Shown piece after piece: positions 9,610-17,710 of a stretch of DNA of 64,000 nucleotides. Each line of letters opens with the position of its first letter. Position 1 is the first letter of the stretch. The notes under the pieces are model-generated. The model made no database searches, was not told the origin of the DNA, and saw only the letters and a program-made list of their open reading frames with translations. Position numbers and translations under genes: made by a program. Source of the stretch: CAYORM01 sp964406375 (lineage in GTDB: Bacteria > Pseudomonadota > Alphaproteobacteria > DSM-16000 > Inquilinaceae); the NCBI GenBank assembly GCA_964406375.1, contig CAYORM010000005.1, forward strand, positions 21,102 through 85,101, in the 5' to 3' direction.

Positions 9610-10707
9610 TCAGGAGAACAGCGTCCGCAGTTCCTCCTCGCTGAGATCGGTGTCGACGAAGACACCGTCGGGCAGGTCGAGGCGGACGTAATCCATGTAG
9701 TTGTCGCCGGTGATGATCTGCGGCTGGATCGTCTGCGTCCGCGGCACGTCCTGGCCACGCAAGAGGTCGAGCACGCCGCGCAGCGACACCACGCCCTGCC
9801 AGGTCGGCTCGGAGATGCAGCCGATCTGGAAGCGCGGCTGTGAGTCCTTGTGATTGTGATACAGCTTCAAAAGGCCGTTGTAGTCGTCGCCGGTGACCGG
9901 CACGAGCGGCCGGCCCGCATCGAGCAGCGCCGCCATCGCGCCCGCCGCCACCTGGGCGCCGTCGCACCACACGCCGTCGATCTGCGGATAAGCGGCGATC
10001 AGGTCGGCCATCACGACCTTGGCGCGGTCCTCCTCCCAATAGGCGTCGCGGAACGCCAGCACCTCGATGTCGGCTCCCGCCATCGCATCCTGCGCGCCCT
10101 GCCAGGCGGCGGCGGTGTAGGAATTGCCCGGCAGGCCGCCGAGCGCGACGATCTTGCCGCTGCCGCCGAGCGCGTCGCGCAGCCACTGGCCGAGGCCGTG
10201 TCCCTTGTTCACCGGGTCGGTGCCGACATAGGTCGTCCACGCATCGCCATCGACCGGCAGGTTGAACGGCGCGGCGATGATGCCGGCGCGCGTCGCGTTG
10301 CGCAGCGCCGGCGCGACCGCCGAGCCCGAGTTCGGGATGCAGAGGATGGCGTCGACCTGCTGCGCGATCAGGTCGGCGATGTCGTTCACCTGCTTGGTGA
10401 TGTCGCCCTGGCCGTCGACCACGATGAATTCGGCGATGTCGGGCTGCGCCTCGACCTCCTTGCGCAGCGAGGCGAGGCACTCGGTCCGCCAGGTATTGCC
10501 GGAGAAGCCGTTAGAGAAGCCGATCCGATAGGGTCCGGGCTTCGCGAAATCGGCGCCGGCGACCAGCTCGTCGGACGGGGTGATCGTGGCGCTGGCGATG
10601 ACGTCCGCCTGCGCTCGTGCCAGACGGGCCGGCAGGGCGAGACCGGCGGCGATCGCGGCGCCGGTGCCGAGCAGTCGGCGGCGGCTGAGCGTGTTCACAT
10701 TGATCAT
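9610..10707 (-). CDS. Sugar ABC transporter periplasmic substrate-binding protein
   Basis: The 365-residue protein has a Tat-like signal peptide (SRRRLLGTGAAIAAGLALPA) followed by a periplasmic binding protein type I fold: YRIGFSNGFSGNTWR opens the first lobe, ADLIAQQVDAILCIPNSG and APFNLPVD follow, and TGDDYNGLL belongs to the second lobe. It resembles RbsB/YtfQ-type receptors of CUT2 sugar importers. The start at 10707 is supported by GGGAGG nine bases upstream. It sits between the two permease-containing genes of the operon. A Tat signal suggests export after folding. Confidence 0.9.
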   Translation of the reverse strand: MINVNTLSRRRLLGTGAAIAAGLALPARLARAQADVIASATITPSDELVAGADFAKPGPYRIGFSNGFSGNTWRTECLASLRKEVEAQPDIAEFIVVDGQGDITKQVNDIADLIAQQVDAILCIPNSGSAVAPALRNATRAGIIAAPFNLPVDGDAWTTYVGTDPVNKGHGLGQWLRDALGGSGKIVALGGLPGNSYTAAAWQGAQDAMAGADIEVLAFRDAYWEEDRAKVVMADLIAAYPQIDGVWCDGAQVAAGAMAALLDAGRPLVPVTGDDYNGLLKLYHNHKDSQPRFQIGCISEPTWQGVVSLRGVLDLLRGQDVPRTQTIQPQIITGDNYMDYVRLDLPDGVFVDTDLSEEELRTLFS

Positions 10708-10739
10708 GCTTGTCCTCCCTTGCGATTCACGTGGGCCTC

Positions 10740-11714
10740 TCAGGCCCGTGCCGGGCCGACCGCCCGATAGACCAGGACGCTCGCGGCGATGATGGCCCCC
10801 TGGATCGCGAACTGCGCCCCGGTGGAGACCTGCGCGATATTGGTGAAGCTCGACAGCTCGGTGATGAACAGCGCGCCGCCGACGGTGCCAAGCACTGAGC
10901 CGACCCCGCCGGTGAGCGCGGTGCCCCCGACCACGACCGCGGCGACCGAGGTGAGCATGAACTGGTTGCCGATCCCGAGGCTGGGATTGCCGACATAGGC
11001 GGTGATCAGAAGACCGCCGAGGCAGGCCATCAGCGCGCTGCCGGCATAGGCGCCGACCAGAACGGGCCGCACCGGGACCCCGTTCAGCGCCGCGGCGCGC
11101 GGGCTCGCGCCGGCGGCGTAAAGCCAGCGTCCCCACAGCGTTCGCCGCAGCACGAAGGTGGCGATGGCGGCGATCACGAACCAGCACAGCGTGCTTGCCG
11201 GGATGCCGGCGATCTGACCCTGGCCGATCACCCGGAACGCCTCGGAGGCCGAACCGCGCGGTGCGCCGCCGGTATAGACGAGCGCCGCGCCGAACAGGAT
11301 CGAGTTCATGCCGAGCGTGGCGATCAGCGGCGTCACCCGCAGATAGGCGACCAGCACGCCGTTGAGTGCGCCGACCGCGACCGCCAGGGCCACGGTCACC
11401 ACCACGGCATAGACGAGGTTCGCGTCCTGGCCGAGCATCAGGCTGGTCACGACGATGTTGGTCATCGTGACGATGCCGGCGACCGAGAGATCGATGCCGC
11501 CGACCAGCAGCGCCAGCGTCTGCCCGATGGCGATGACCCCCAGGAAGGCGGTGACCTGCAGGATGTTGAGCGCCTGGTCGACCGAGAACATCGCCGGCGT
11601 GATCAGCCCCGCCACGACATAGAGGACGACGACCGCGACCCAGACCGGTGCGCGCCCCAGCATCGTGCGGATGCCGGCCGAAAGGCGCGATCGCTGGTCC
11701 CGGGCTGTTTCCAC
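10740..11714 (-). CDS. Sugar ABC transporter permease (RbsC family)
   Basis: The 324-residue integral membrane protein carries the RbsC-family motif ALLVGGIDLSVAGIV and, near its C-terminus, VAAVVVGGTALTGGVGSV. The GTG at 11714 is chosen because GGAGG lies five bases upstream; the frame is open further upstream but without family character. It is the first gene of the minus-strand sugar uptake operon. Because the downstream RbsA-RbsC fusion holds a second, different permease domain, the membrane channel is probably a heterodimer rather than the usual RbsC homodimer. That is an inference from gene content. Confidence 0.92.
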   Translation of the reverse strand: METARDQRSRLSAGIRTMLGRAPVWVAVVVLYVVAGLITPAMFSVDQALNILQVTAFLGVIAIGQTLALLVGGIDLSVAGIVTMTNIVVTSLMLGQDANLVYAVVVTVALAVAVGALNGVLVAYLRVTPLIATLGMNSILFGAALVYTGGAPRGSASEAFRVIGQGQIAGIPASTLCWFVIAAIATFVLRRTLWGRWLYAAGASPRAAALNGVPVRPVLVGAYAGSALMACLGGLLITAYVGNPSLGIGNQFMLTSVAAVVVGGTALTGGVGSVLGTVGGALFITELSSFTNIAQVSTGAQFAIQGAIIAASVLVYRAVGPARA

Positions 11715-11898
11715 ACCATCCTCCGCTCGGATCTCGTTCCGGGCCCATGGCCCGCCCGCCCGTCCGGCCGCCCGTCGGCGTCCCGCGCCGGCGGCGGGGC
11801 AGATCCTTGCGCCCTGGATACTGAAGATGATCGTACCGGGCAACACGGATGGTCATACTTGCCATCCGCCGCGCGCGGGCCACCGACAGCAGCGATTA

Positions 11899-11927
11899 TT
11901 TACAACCCGATGACGGGGGTCTATACG
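11899..11927 (+). promoter_or_regulatory. Sigma-70-type promoter for prs
   Basis: TTTACA (11899-11904) and TATACG (11922-11927) are separated by exactly 17 bases, a good housekeeping-type promoter in a locally AT-rich patch. Transcription would start near 11934, leaving a leader of about 75 bases before the prs ATG. The 295-base gap between the sugar operon and prs otherwise holds only the presumed promoter of the divergent sugar operon, which I cannot place. Confidence 0.6.
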
Positions 11928-12009
11928 CGGCGGCGCATTCCCGCGGCTGCGCGCCAGCCCGCCATCTTCCGACGTTCCCCACGGTCCAGCCGTCCTGCAC
12001 AGGCCCGCC

Positions 12010-12942
12010 ATGAAGCTCCTCGCCTGCAACAGCAACCGGCCCCTGTGCGACGCGATCGCGGCCTATCTTCAGGTGCCGCTGACCCGCGCCAGCATCCGGC
12101 GCTTCGCCGACATGGAGGTCTTCGTCGAGATCCTCGAGAACGTCCGCGGCGAGGACGTCTTCGTGATCCAGTCGACGAGCTACCCGGCCAACGACAATCT
12201 GATGGAGCTGCTGGTCGCGATCGACGCGCTGCGGCGCGGTTCGGCGCGACGGATCACGGCCGTCCTGCCCTATTACGGCTATGCGCGACAGGACCGGAAG
12301 ACGGGCCCGCGCACGCCGATCTCGGCCAAGCTGGTCGCCAATCTCATCACCCGTGCGGGCGCCGACCGGGTACTGACGCTCGATCTTCATGCCGGGCAGA
12401 TCCAGGGCTTCTTCGACATCCCGCTCGACAACCTCGTCGCCGCCCCGGTCTTCGTGCGCGACATCCGTCCACGCTACCGCGACAAGGATCTGGTGATCGT
12501 CAGTCCCGATGTCGGCGGGGTGGTGCGCGCGCGGGCGGTCGCCAAGCGCCTGGACGCCGATCTCGCGATCATCGACAAGCGGCGTGAGCGCGCCGGCGTC
12601 TCGGAGGTGATGAACGTCATCGGCGACGTGGCCGGCCGGAGCTGCGTTCTGATCGACGACATCGCCGACAGCGCCGGCACGCTGTGCAACGCCGCCGTCG
12701 CGCTGAAGGAACAGGGCGCGACCGACGTCTCCGCCTATGTCTCGCACGGCGTCTTCTCGGGCGAGGCGGTCACCCGCATCGGCCAGTCACCGATCACCGA
12801 GATGGTCACGACCGACAGCATCCGCGCCACCGACACGGTCCTGAACAGCCGCAACATCCGTCAGCTCACGATCGCGCCGCTGATCGCCGAGGCGATCCTG
12901 CGCATCGCCGAGGAGAAGTCGGTCTCCTCGCTGTTCCAGTAG
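12010..12942 (+). CDS. prs: Ribose-phosphate pyrophosphokinase (PRPP synthetase)
   Basis: Prs makes 5-phosphoribosyl-1-pyrophosphate from ribose 5-phosphate and ATP for purine, pyrimidine, histidine, tryptophan and NAD synthesis. The 310-residue length is standard. Visible motifs are the N-terminal MKLLACNSNRPL, RFADMEVFVEI, the ATP-binding loop VLPYYGYARQDRK, the catalytic region TLDLHAGQIQGFFDIP, KRRERAG and the PRPP-binding loop VLIDDIADSAGTL. It is transcribed divergently from the sugar operon, from a clear promoter at 11899-11927, and faces the homocysteine methyltransferase gene convergently. Confidence 0.97.
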   Translation: MKLLACNSNRPLCDAIAAYLQVPLTRASIRRFADMEVFVEILENVRGEDVFVIQSTSYPANDNLMELLVAIDALRRGSARRITAVLPYYGYARQDRKTGPRTPISAKLVANLITRAGADRVLTLDLHAGQIQGFFDIPLDNLVAAPVFVRDIRPRYRDKDLVIVSPDVGGVVRARAVAKRLDADLAIIDKRRERAGVSEVMNVIGDVAGRSCVLIDDIADSAGTLCNAAVALKEQGATDVSAYVSHGVFSGEAVTRIGQSPITEMVTTDSIRATDTVLNSRNIRQLTIAPLIAEAILRIAEEKSVSSLFQ

Positions 12943-12968
12943 GCGCGCAGCGAGCCCCCGGCGAACGC

Positions 12969-12984
12969 GCCCCGTCTGCGGGGC
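12969..12984. terminator. Weak hairpin between convergent prs and homocysteine methyltransferase genes
   Basis: GCCCCG and CGGGGC form a six-base stem around a TCTG loop, placed in the 61-base gap between the two convergent stop codons. No T-tract follows on either strand. Confidence 0.35.
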
Positions 12985-13003
12985 CGCGCGTGCCGGCCGT
13001 CCG

Positions 13004-14059
13004 TCAGCCCCTGCGGCGACGGCGCTCGCCGCGGCCGCCGCTGCTCTCTCCCGCCGGTTCCTCCGAGGGGCGTATCCCGGCCGAGAGCGGCCCGAGCAGC
13101 CGCTCGACCGTATCGAGATCGGGGACCGGCCCGCGCGGGGTGGAGGCGACCGCCTCGACCATGGCGCGGATATGCGCACCCGTCGTGCCGCAGCACCCGC
13201 CGATGATCCGTGCGCCGGCGTCGCGCGCAAGCACCGCATAGCGCGCCATGATCTCCGGCGTGCCGCTGTAGACGATCTTCCCGTCGCGGTATTGCGGGAT
13301 GCCGCAATTGCCCTTGGCGACGAGGATGCCGCCCGACCCGGCCGCCTCGGCGAGGCCGAGCACGCTGTGCAGCAGCTGCGCCGGGCCGATCCCGCAATTG
13401 GCGCCGAAGGCCACCGGCGGATGCGCGTGCCGGCCGTCGCACGCCGCATTCGGGGCATGCGACGGATAGGCCGTGGCATAGGCCGCCGCCGGGGTCAGCC
13501 CCATCATCGTCCGGCCATTGGTGTCGAAGGTCATGGTCGCGACCACCGGCAGGCCGGTCGAACGCGCCGCCTCAAGCGCCGCCGCCATCTCCTCGGCCGA
13601 GGAGATCGTCTCGATCCACAGCATGTCGACGCCACCCTCGGCCAGCGCCTCGGCCTGGGCACGGAAGGCCGCCACGCCCTCCTCATGGCTCAGCGGGCCG
13701 ACCGGCGCGAAGATGTCGCCGGTGGGTCCCATCGAGCCGGCGACCAGCACCGGCCGTCCGGCCGCGTCCGCGACCGAACGTGCGATCCGCGCGCCGGCGA
13801 TGTTGAGTTCGCGCACCCGCCCCTGCGCCTGGTGGAGCTGCAGGCGTCGCGCATTGGCGCCGAAGGTGTTGGTCAGGATGATGTCCGAACCGGCCTCGAC
13901 GAAATCGCGGTGGACGGCGCCGACCCGGTCGGGATGCTCGACATTCCACAGTTCGGGACTGTCGCCGGTCTCGAGCCCGCGCGCGAACAGCCCGGTTCCC
14001 ATGCCGCCGTCGGCGAACAGAACGGGGCGCTGGGCGAGGAGGTCGGACAAGCGGGACAT
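13004..14059 (-). CDS. bmt: Homocysteine S-methyltransferase family protein (betaine-homocysteine methyltransferase type)
   Basis: The 351-residue protein is a zinc-dependent homocysteine S-methyltransferase (pfam02574 family). The first zinc ligand is the Cys in FGANCGIGP, the other two are in GGCCGTTGAHIRAM; DGGMGTGLF at the N-terminus and LTNTFGANARRL are also typical. Such enzymes move a methyl group from betaine, S-methylmethionine or dimethylsulfonium compounds to homocysteine, giving methionine. The C-terminus ends in a basic tail (RGERRRRRG). It lies 134 bases after the MttB-family gene on the same strand, which suggests one methylamine or sulfonium demethylation pathway; the actual methyl donor is not established. 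The symbol bmt follows common alphaproteobacterial annotation. Confidence 0.85.
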   Translation of the reverse strand: MSRLSDLLAQRPVLFADGGMGTGLFARGLETGDSPELWNVEHPDRVGAVHRDFVEAGSDIILTNTFGANARRLQLHQAQGRVRELNIAGARIARSVADAAGRPVLVAGSMGPTGDIFAPVGPLSHEEGVAAFRAQAEALAEGGVDMLWIETISSAEEMAAALEAARSTGLPVVATMTFDTNGRTMMGLTPAAAYATAYPSHAPNAACDGRHAHPPVAFGANCGIGPAQLLHSVLGLAEAAGSGGILVAKGNCGIPQYRDGKIVYSGTPEIMARYAVLARDAGARIIGGCCGTTGAHIRAMVEAVASTPRGPVPDLDTVERLLGPLSAGIRPSEEPAGESSGGRGERRRRRG

Positions 14060-14155
14060 GGGTCGAGCCGTCGGTATTGGTCGGTCCTCCGACGCTTAGG
14101 CCCGGAGACGCACGAATGCAATCGGGCTGGAGACGTGCCGGCCCGTCACCGGCCT

Positions 14156-14179
14156 GCCGATCGCACGGCCGATCGCACG
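14156..14179. repeat. Tandem 12-base repeat between the two methyltransferase genes
   Basis: GCCGATCGCACG occurs twice in direct tandem (14156-14167 and 14168-14179). It sits just after the stop codon of the MttB-family gene and upstream of the homocysteine methyltransferase gene. It could be a binding site or a replication slippage product; nothing else marks it. Confidence 0.5.
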
Positions 14180-14193
14180 GATGACGCGAAGGT

Positions 14194-15723
14194 TCAGTCC
14201 GCCAGCGCCCCGCCCTCCGCGCGGCGGCGCTCGACGAAGGCATCGATCGCCTCGGCGATGGCGGGATCGAGCGGCGGCGGCTCGAAGGTCTCGAGGATCC
14301 GCCGGTAGATCCGGTTGGCCCGCCGGGTGGCGTCCTCCGCGCCCGCTTCGCGCCAGCTCTCGAAATTGCGCCAGTCGGACAGGATCGGCGCGTAGAAGGC
14401 GCTCTCGTAGCGGGCGAGGGTATGGGCGGCGCCGAAATAATGCCCGCCCGGCCCGACCTCACGCACCGCGTCGAGACCGAGCGTGTCGTCATCGACGACC
14501 AGCGGGCGCAGGAACTCCGCCATCCCCTGCAGCAGCTCGGCGTCGACAATCATCTTCTCGAAGCTCGCCGTCAGCCCGCCCTCGAGCCAGCCAGCCGCAT
14601 GCATGATCAGATTGCCATGCCCCATCACGGCGCCCCAGAGCGACATCTCGCTCTCATAGGCCGCCTGCACGTCGACCGCGTTCGAGGCGTTGGTGTTCGA
14701 GGACCGGTAGGGCACGCCATAGCGCCGGGCGAGCTGGCCGCCGGCCAGCGCCGCCTTGGTGTATTCCGGCGTGCCGAAGGCGGGCGCCCCGGACTTCATG
14801 TCGACATTCGAGGTGAAGCCGCCATAGATCACCGGCGCACCGGGGCTGACGATCTGCAGGAAGGCCATCGCCCCGAGCGCCTCGGCATTCTGCTGCGCGA
14901 GCGCACCGGCGATCGTCGCCGGCGCCATGGCGCCGGACAGGGTGAAGGGCGTGACCGCCACGATCTGCCCGGCCCGCGCCATCTCGATCACACCCTCGAT
15001 CATCGGCCCGTCGAGCCGCAGCGGCGAGGAGGTGTTGACGATGGTGAACAGGCTCGGCTCGCGCCGCAGCGTCTCATGATCGATGCCGCGGGCGAGGCGC
15101 GCGATCTCGATCGCGTCGAGGATGCGCGCCCGGCCCAGCGAATAGCCATGAAAGGGCTTGTCGGAGAGGGTGACGAAGGCCCGGACCGCGTCGAGATGCC
15201 GGGTCGCCGGCGGCAGGTCCACCGGCTCGACCGGGTAGCCGCCATAGAGATGGACGATGTTGAGCGCCTGGCCGAGGCGCAGCAGGTCACAATAGTCCTT
15301 GAAGTTGCCGACCCGCCGTCCGCCTTCGAGGTCGGAAACGTTGGGCGCCGAACCCACCGTCGCGAAGGTGATGGCATTGCCGCCGATCCGGACGCTGCGG
15401 GCCGGGTTACGCGCATGCAGGGTGAAGCTGGACGGCGCCTTCGCCATCGCCTCCATGACCAGCCCGCGATCGAGGCGCACGCGCTGGCTGCCCGGTTCGA
15501 CATCGGCACCGGCCGCGGCGAGGATCTCCAGCGCCTCGGGATGCAGGAAGTCCATCCCGATCTCTTCGAGGATCGTCAGCGACGCCTCGTGGATGCGCTC
15601 GACCTGCTCCTCCGTCAGCACCTCGATCGGCCGCAGCGGGTTCTCGAGCTGCTGCCAGGGGAGCTGCGCGAGACCGACCGCCCCTTCCCGCCGCCGCCGT
15701 GGCGTCGATCGTTCACGCGACAT
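14194..15723 (-). CDS. Trimethylamine methyltransferase (MttB) family protein, non-pyrrolysine type
   Basis: The 509-residue protein belongs to the MttB superfamily (COG5598). Its frame is continuous with no internal TAG, so it is a non-pyrrolysine member; characterised ones (MtgB) demethylate glycine betaine, proline betaine or carnitine onto a corrinoid protein. Typical stretches are EEIGMDFLHPEAL, HARNPARSVRIGG, GYSLGRARI, APVIYGGFTSNVDMKSG and AAGWLEGGLTASFEKMI. The ATG at 15723 has GGAGG about nine bases upstream; the frame stays open farther without supporting signals. It is followed by a homocysteine methyltransferase gene on the same strand. No corrinoid protein or corrinoid reductive activator is visible in the window, so partners must lie elsewhere or the chemistry differs. 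Confidence 0.88.
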   Translation of the reverse strand: MSRERSTPRRRREGAVGLAQLPWQQLENPLRPIEVLTEEQVERIHEASLTILEEIGMDFLHPEALEILAAAGADVEPGSQRVRLDRGLVMEAMAKAPSSFTLHARNPARSVRIGGNAITFATVGSAPNVSDLEGGRRVGNFKDYCDLLRLGQALNIVHLYGGYPVEPVDLPPATRHLDAVRAFVTLSDKPFHGYSLGRARILDAIEIARLARGIDHETLRREPSLFTIVNTSSPLRLDGPMIEGVIEMARAGQIVAVTPFTLSGAMAPATIAGALAQQNAEALGAMAFLQIVSPGAPVIYGGFTSNVDMKSGAPAFGTPEYTKAALAGGQLARRYGVPYRSSNTNASNAVDVQAAYESEMSLWGAVMGHGNLIMHAAGWLEGGLTASFEKMIVDAELLQGMAEFLRPLVVDDDTLGLDAVREVGPGGHYFGAAHTLARYESAFYAPILSDWRNFESWREAGAEDATRRANRIYRRILETFEPPPLDPAIAEAIDAFVERRRAEGGALAD

Positions 15724-15919
15724 AGGGACGGGCCTCCACACCCTCGTTACGCCGGCAGCCCGCCACGCGTCGCGGCAGCCGGATTGCATGAGACTTGCCG
15801 CGCGACACGCCGATGGCGGCATGGCGCTCGACGCCGATCATCGCCCGCGGCGGCCAGGCGGCCGTTCTCGCAGCGACCTGTCCTTGATGGCTTGCGGCAT
15901 GTGCCGGAGCGCGCGTGCA

Positions 15920-15948
15920 GGACGGGACCGGGTGCGCCGGCCCCGTCC
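15920..15948 (-). terminator. Strong hairpin downstream of the 29-residue peptide gene
   Basis: A 12-base stem with one mismatch (GGACGGGACCGG against CCGGCCCCGTCC) encloses a five-base loop. It begins 20 bases beyond the stop codon of the small minus-strand gene at 15968. No T-tract follows. The rest of the 244-base gap up to the MttB-family gene shows no gene. Confidence 0.5.
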
Positions 15949-15967
15949 TCAGTCGCGGCAGCGCCGC

Positions 15968-16057
15968 CTACTTTTTCTTCGTGCCGGACTTGGTGTCAGC
16001 AGGCTTGCCCGCGGGTTTGCCGGAACCCTTCTCGGTGCCCTTTTCACCCTTTGCCAT
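15968..16057 (-). CDS. Small lysine-rich peptide, 29 residues
   Basis: A short frame begins MAKGEKGTEKGSGKPAGK and ends in TKSGTKKK, with 10 lysines and 7 glycines and no hydrophobic core. It has a near-perfect GGAGGT ribosome binding site five bases before the ATG and a strong hairpin 20 bases after its stop codon, so I consider it a real gene rather than chance. The composition suggests an intrinsically disordered, nucleic-acid-binding or ribosome-associated peptide, but no function is known to me. The upstream region (16058-16140) is unusually AT-rich for this genome, consistent with a promoter. Its neighbours are unrelated. Confidence 0.65.
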   Translation of the reverse strand: MAKGEKGTEKGSGKPAGKPADTKSGTKKK

Positions 16058-16227
16058 TCGTACCTCCGTAGAGATGGCTCCGATCTATTACCACATCTCC
16101 GTAAGAATTCGCTGGGCGTTTACTGAGTTCGCAAATAGTTAATGTTCGGCGCCGCGGCGCCGTACCGGCACCCGACGGGCGCGCTTTTTCCTGGCATCGC
16201 CCCGCCCCCGGCCGTAGCGTCCGGCGC

Positions 16228-16569
16228 ATGCAGGAGCCGATCTACAAGATCACCACGCCGCGGGCATGGGCCGAAGCCGAGGCGGCGGGCCGTTTCGACG
16301 GCGCCGATATCGACCGGCGCGACGGCTACATCCATTTCTCGACCGCCGCACAGCTCGCCGAGACGGCGGCGCGGCATTTCGCCGGACGGGACGATCTGCT
16401 GCTTGTCGCCGTCGATGCCACGGCGCTGGGGGCGGCGCTGCGCTGGGAGCCGAGCCGCGGCGGCGACCTCTTCCCGCATCTCTACGCTGCGCTGCCATTG
16501 ACGGCCGTCCTGTGGACGCGGCCGATGCCGCTCGGCGCCGACGGACGGCACCTCCTCCCGCTGCCATGA
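16228..16569 (+). CDS. DUF952 family protein
   Basis: The 113-residue protein begins with IYKITTPRAWAEAEAAGRF and contains DGYIHFSTAAQLAETAARHF and LRWEPSRGGDLFPHLYAALP, which together are characteristic of DUF952, a small family with an ADP-ribosyltransferase-like fold; no enzymatic role is established. The conserved His in YIHFST and the FPHLY motif are intact. The stop codon overlaps the ATG of pyrD by four bases, so both are translated from one message, an arrangement I would expect to be conserved in related alphaproteobacteria. Confidence 0.9.
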   Translation: MQEPIYKITTPRAWAEAEAAGRFDGADIDRRDGYIHFSTAAQLAETAARHFAGRDDLLLVAVDATALGAALRWEPSRGGDLFPHLYAALPLTAVLWTRPMPLGADGRHLLPLP

Positions 16570-17642
16570 GCCTCGGCTGGCGGGCGCTGCGGGCGGCGCT
16601 GTTCACCCTGCCGCCGGAGCTGGCGCACCGGCTGTCGCTGCGGGCGGTGGCGGCGGGGCTGGTGCCGCGATACGGGATTCCTGACGACCCGGTGCTCGAG
16701 ACCCGGCTGTGGGGGCTGCGCTTTGCCAGCCCGATCGGCCTCGCCGCCGGTTTCGACAAGGATGGCGAGGCGATCCGCGGCTTGTTCGGCCTGGGGTTCG
16801 GCTTCGTCGAGATCGGCAGCGTCACGCCGCGCCCGCAGCCGGGCAATCCGCGGCCGCGCCTGTTCCGTGACCCCGGCGCGGGCGCCGTCATCAACCGGAT
16901 GGGGTTCAACAACCGCGGCCATGCGGCGATGCAGGCGGCGATCGGACGCAGCCGCCGCGCCGGCCCGCTGCCCGGACCGCTCGGCGTCAATCTCGGCCGC
17001 AACAAGGACCAGCCGGATGCGGAGGCCGATTACGCCGCCGGCGTCGCCACCTTCGCCAGCCTTGCCGATTACCTCGTCGTCAACGTCTCCTCGCCGAACA
17101 CGCCGGGGCTGCGCCTTCTCCAGGATCCGGCGCCGCTCAAGGCGCTGCTCGCGGCGGTGACGGCGGCGCGCGGCGACAAGAGCTGCCCGATCCTGCTCAA
17201 GATCGCCCCCGATCTCGCCGAGGCCGATATCGAGGCGATCGTCGCCATCGCGATCGATGCGGGGATGGACGGGCTCATCGTCTCGAACACGACGATCGCC
17301 CGACCGCCGGAGCTGCCGGAGCCCTTTTCCCGCGAGGCCGGCGGGCTGTCGGGCCGACCGCTCTTCACCCCCTCGACCGCGGCGCTGCGACGCGCGGCAG
17401 AGGTCGCCCGCGGACGGATCCCGCTGATCGGCACGGGTGGCGTCGCCTCCGGCGCCGACGCCTATGCGAAGATCCGTGCCGGTGCCAGCCTGGTGCAGCT
17501 GTACAGCGCGCTGGTCTTCGAGGGGCCGGGCCTCGTCACACGGATCGCGCGCGAGCTCGCCGCCCTGCTGAAGGCGGACGGGTTCGCATCCGTCGCCGAT
17601 GCGGTCGGCGCCGATCTCGCAGGATGGCGCATGCCCCCCTGA
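16566..17642 (+). CDS. pyrD: Dihydroorotate dehydrogenase (quinone), class 2
   Basis: PyrD oxidises dihydroorotate to orotate, passing electrons to the quinone pool; it is the fourth step of pyrimidine synthesis at the inner membrane. The 358-residue length and the N-terminal amphipathic segment (about residues 1-40) fit class 2. Motifs seen: GLAAGFDKDGEA, INRMGFNNRG, the catalytic serine loop NVSSPNTPGLR, the FMN-binding LKIAPDL and VSNTTI, and LIGTGGVASGADAY near the C-terminus. The start overlaps the DUF952 stop. prs is nearby but oriented separately. Confidence 0.97.
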   Translation: MSLGWRALRAALFTLPPELAHRLSLRAVAAGLVPRYGIPDDPVLETRLWGLRFASPIGLAAGFDKDGEAIRGLFGLGFGFVEIGSVTPRPQPGNPRPRLFRDPGAGAVINRMGFNNRGHAAMQAAIGRSRRAGPLPGPLGVNLGRNKDQPDAEADYAAGVATFASLADYLVVNVSSPNTPGLRLLQDPAPLKALLAAVTAARGDKSCPILLKIAPDLAEADIEAIVAIAIDAGMDGLIVSNTTIARPPELPEPFSREAGGLSGRPLFTPSTAALRRAAEVARGRIPLIGTGGVASGADAYAKIRAGASLVQLYSALVFEGPGLVTRIARELAALLKADGFASVADAVGADLAGWRMPP

Positions 17643-17710
17643 TACAGTCTTGAATGCCGGGCCTTGCACGAGATCAAGGCCACGCCGGGCAGAAACGGGA
17701 TGATTGCCGC

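Noticed and set aside
10708..11883. Upstream extension of the binding-protein frame into the permease region
   Set aside because: The frame is open only by chance; the Tat signal peptide and GGGAGG site fix the start at 10707 and the permease is in another frame.
14194..15723. Pyrrolysine (TAG) in the MttB-family gene
   Set aside because: The frame runs through to its stop codon with no internal TAG, so it is a non-pyrrolysine member.
15724..15967. A cobalamin or SAM riboswitch ahead of the MttB-family gene
   Set aside because: Looked for conserved core elements of cobalamin and SAM riboswitches on the minus strand and found none; only a terminator-like hairpin is there.
16058..16227. A defined promoter for the DUF952-pyrD pair
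   Set aside because: The gap is AT-rich and offers TTTACT and AATGTT-like hexamers, but spacing and match are too poor to claim a site.
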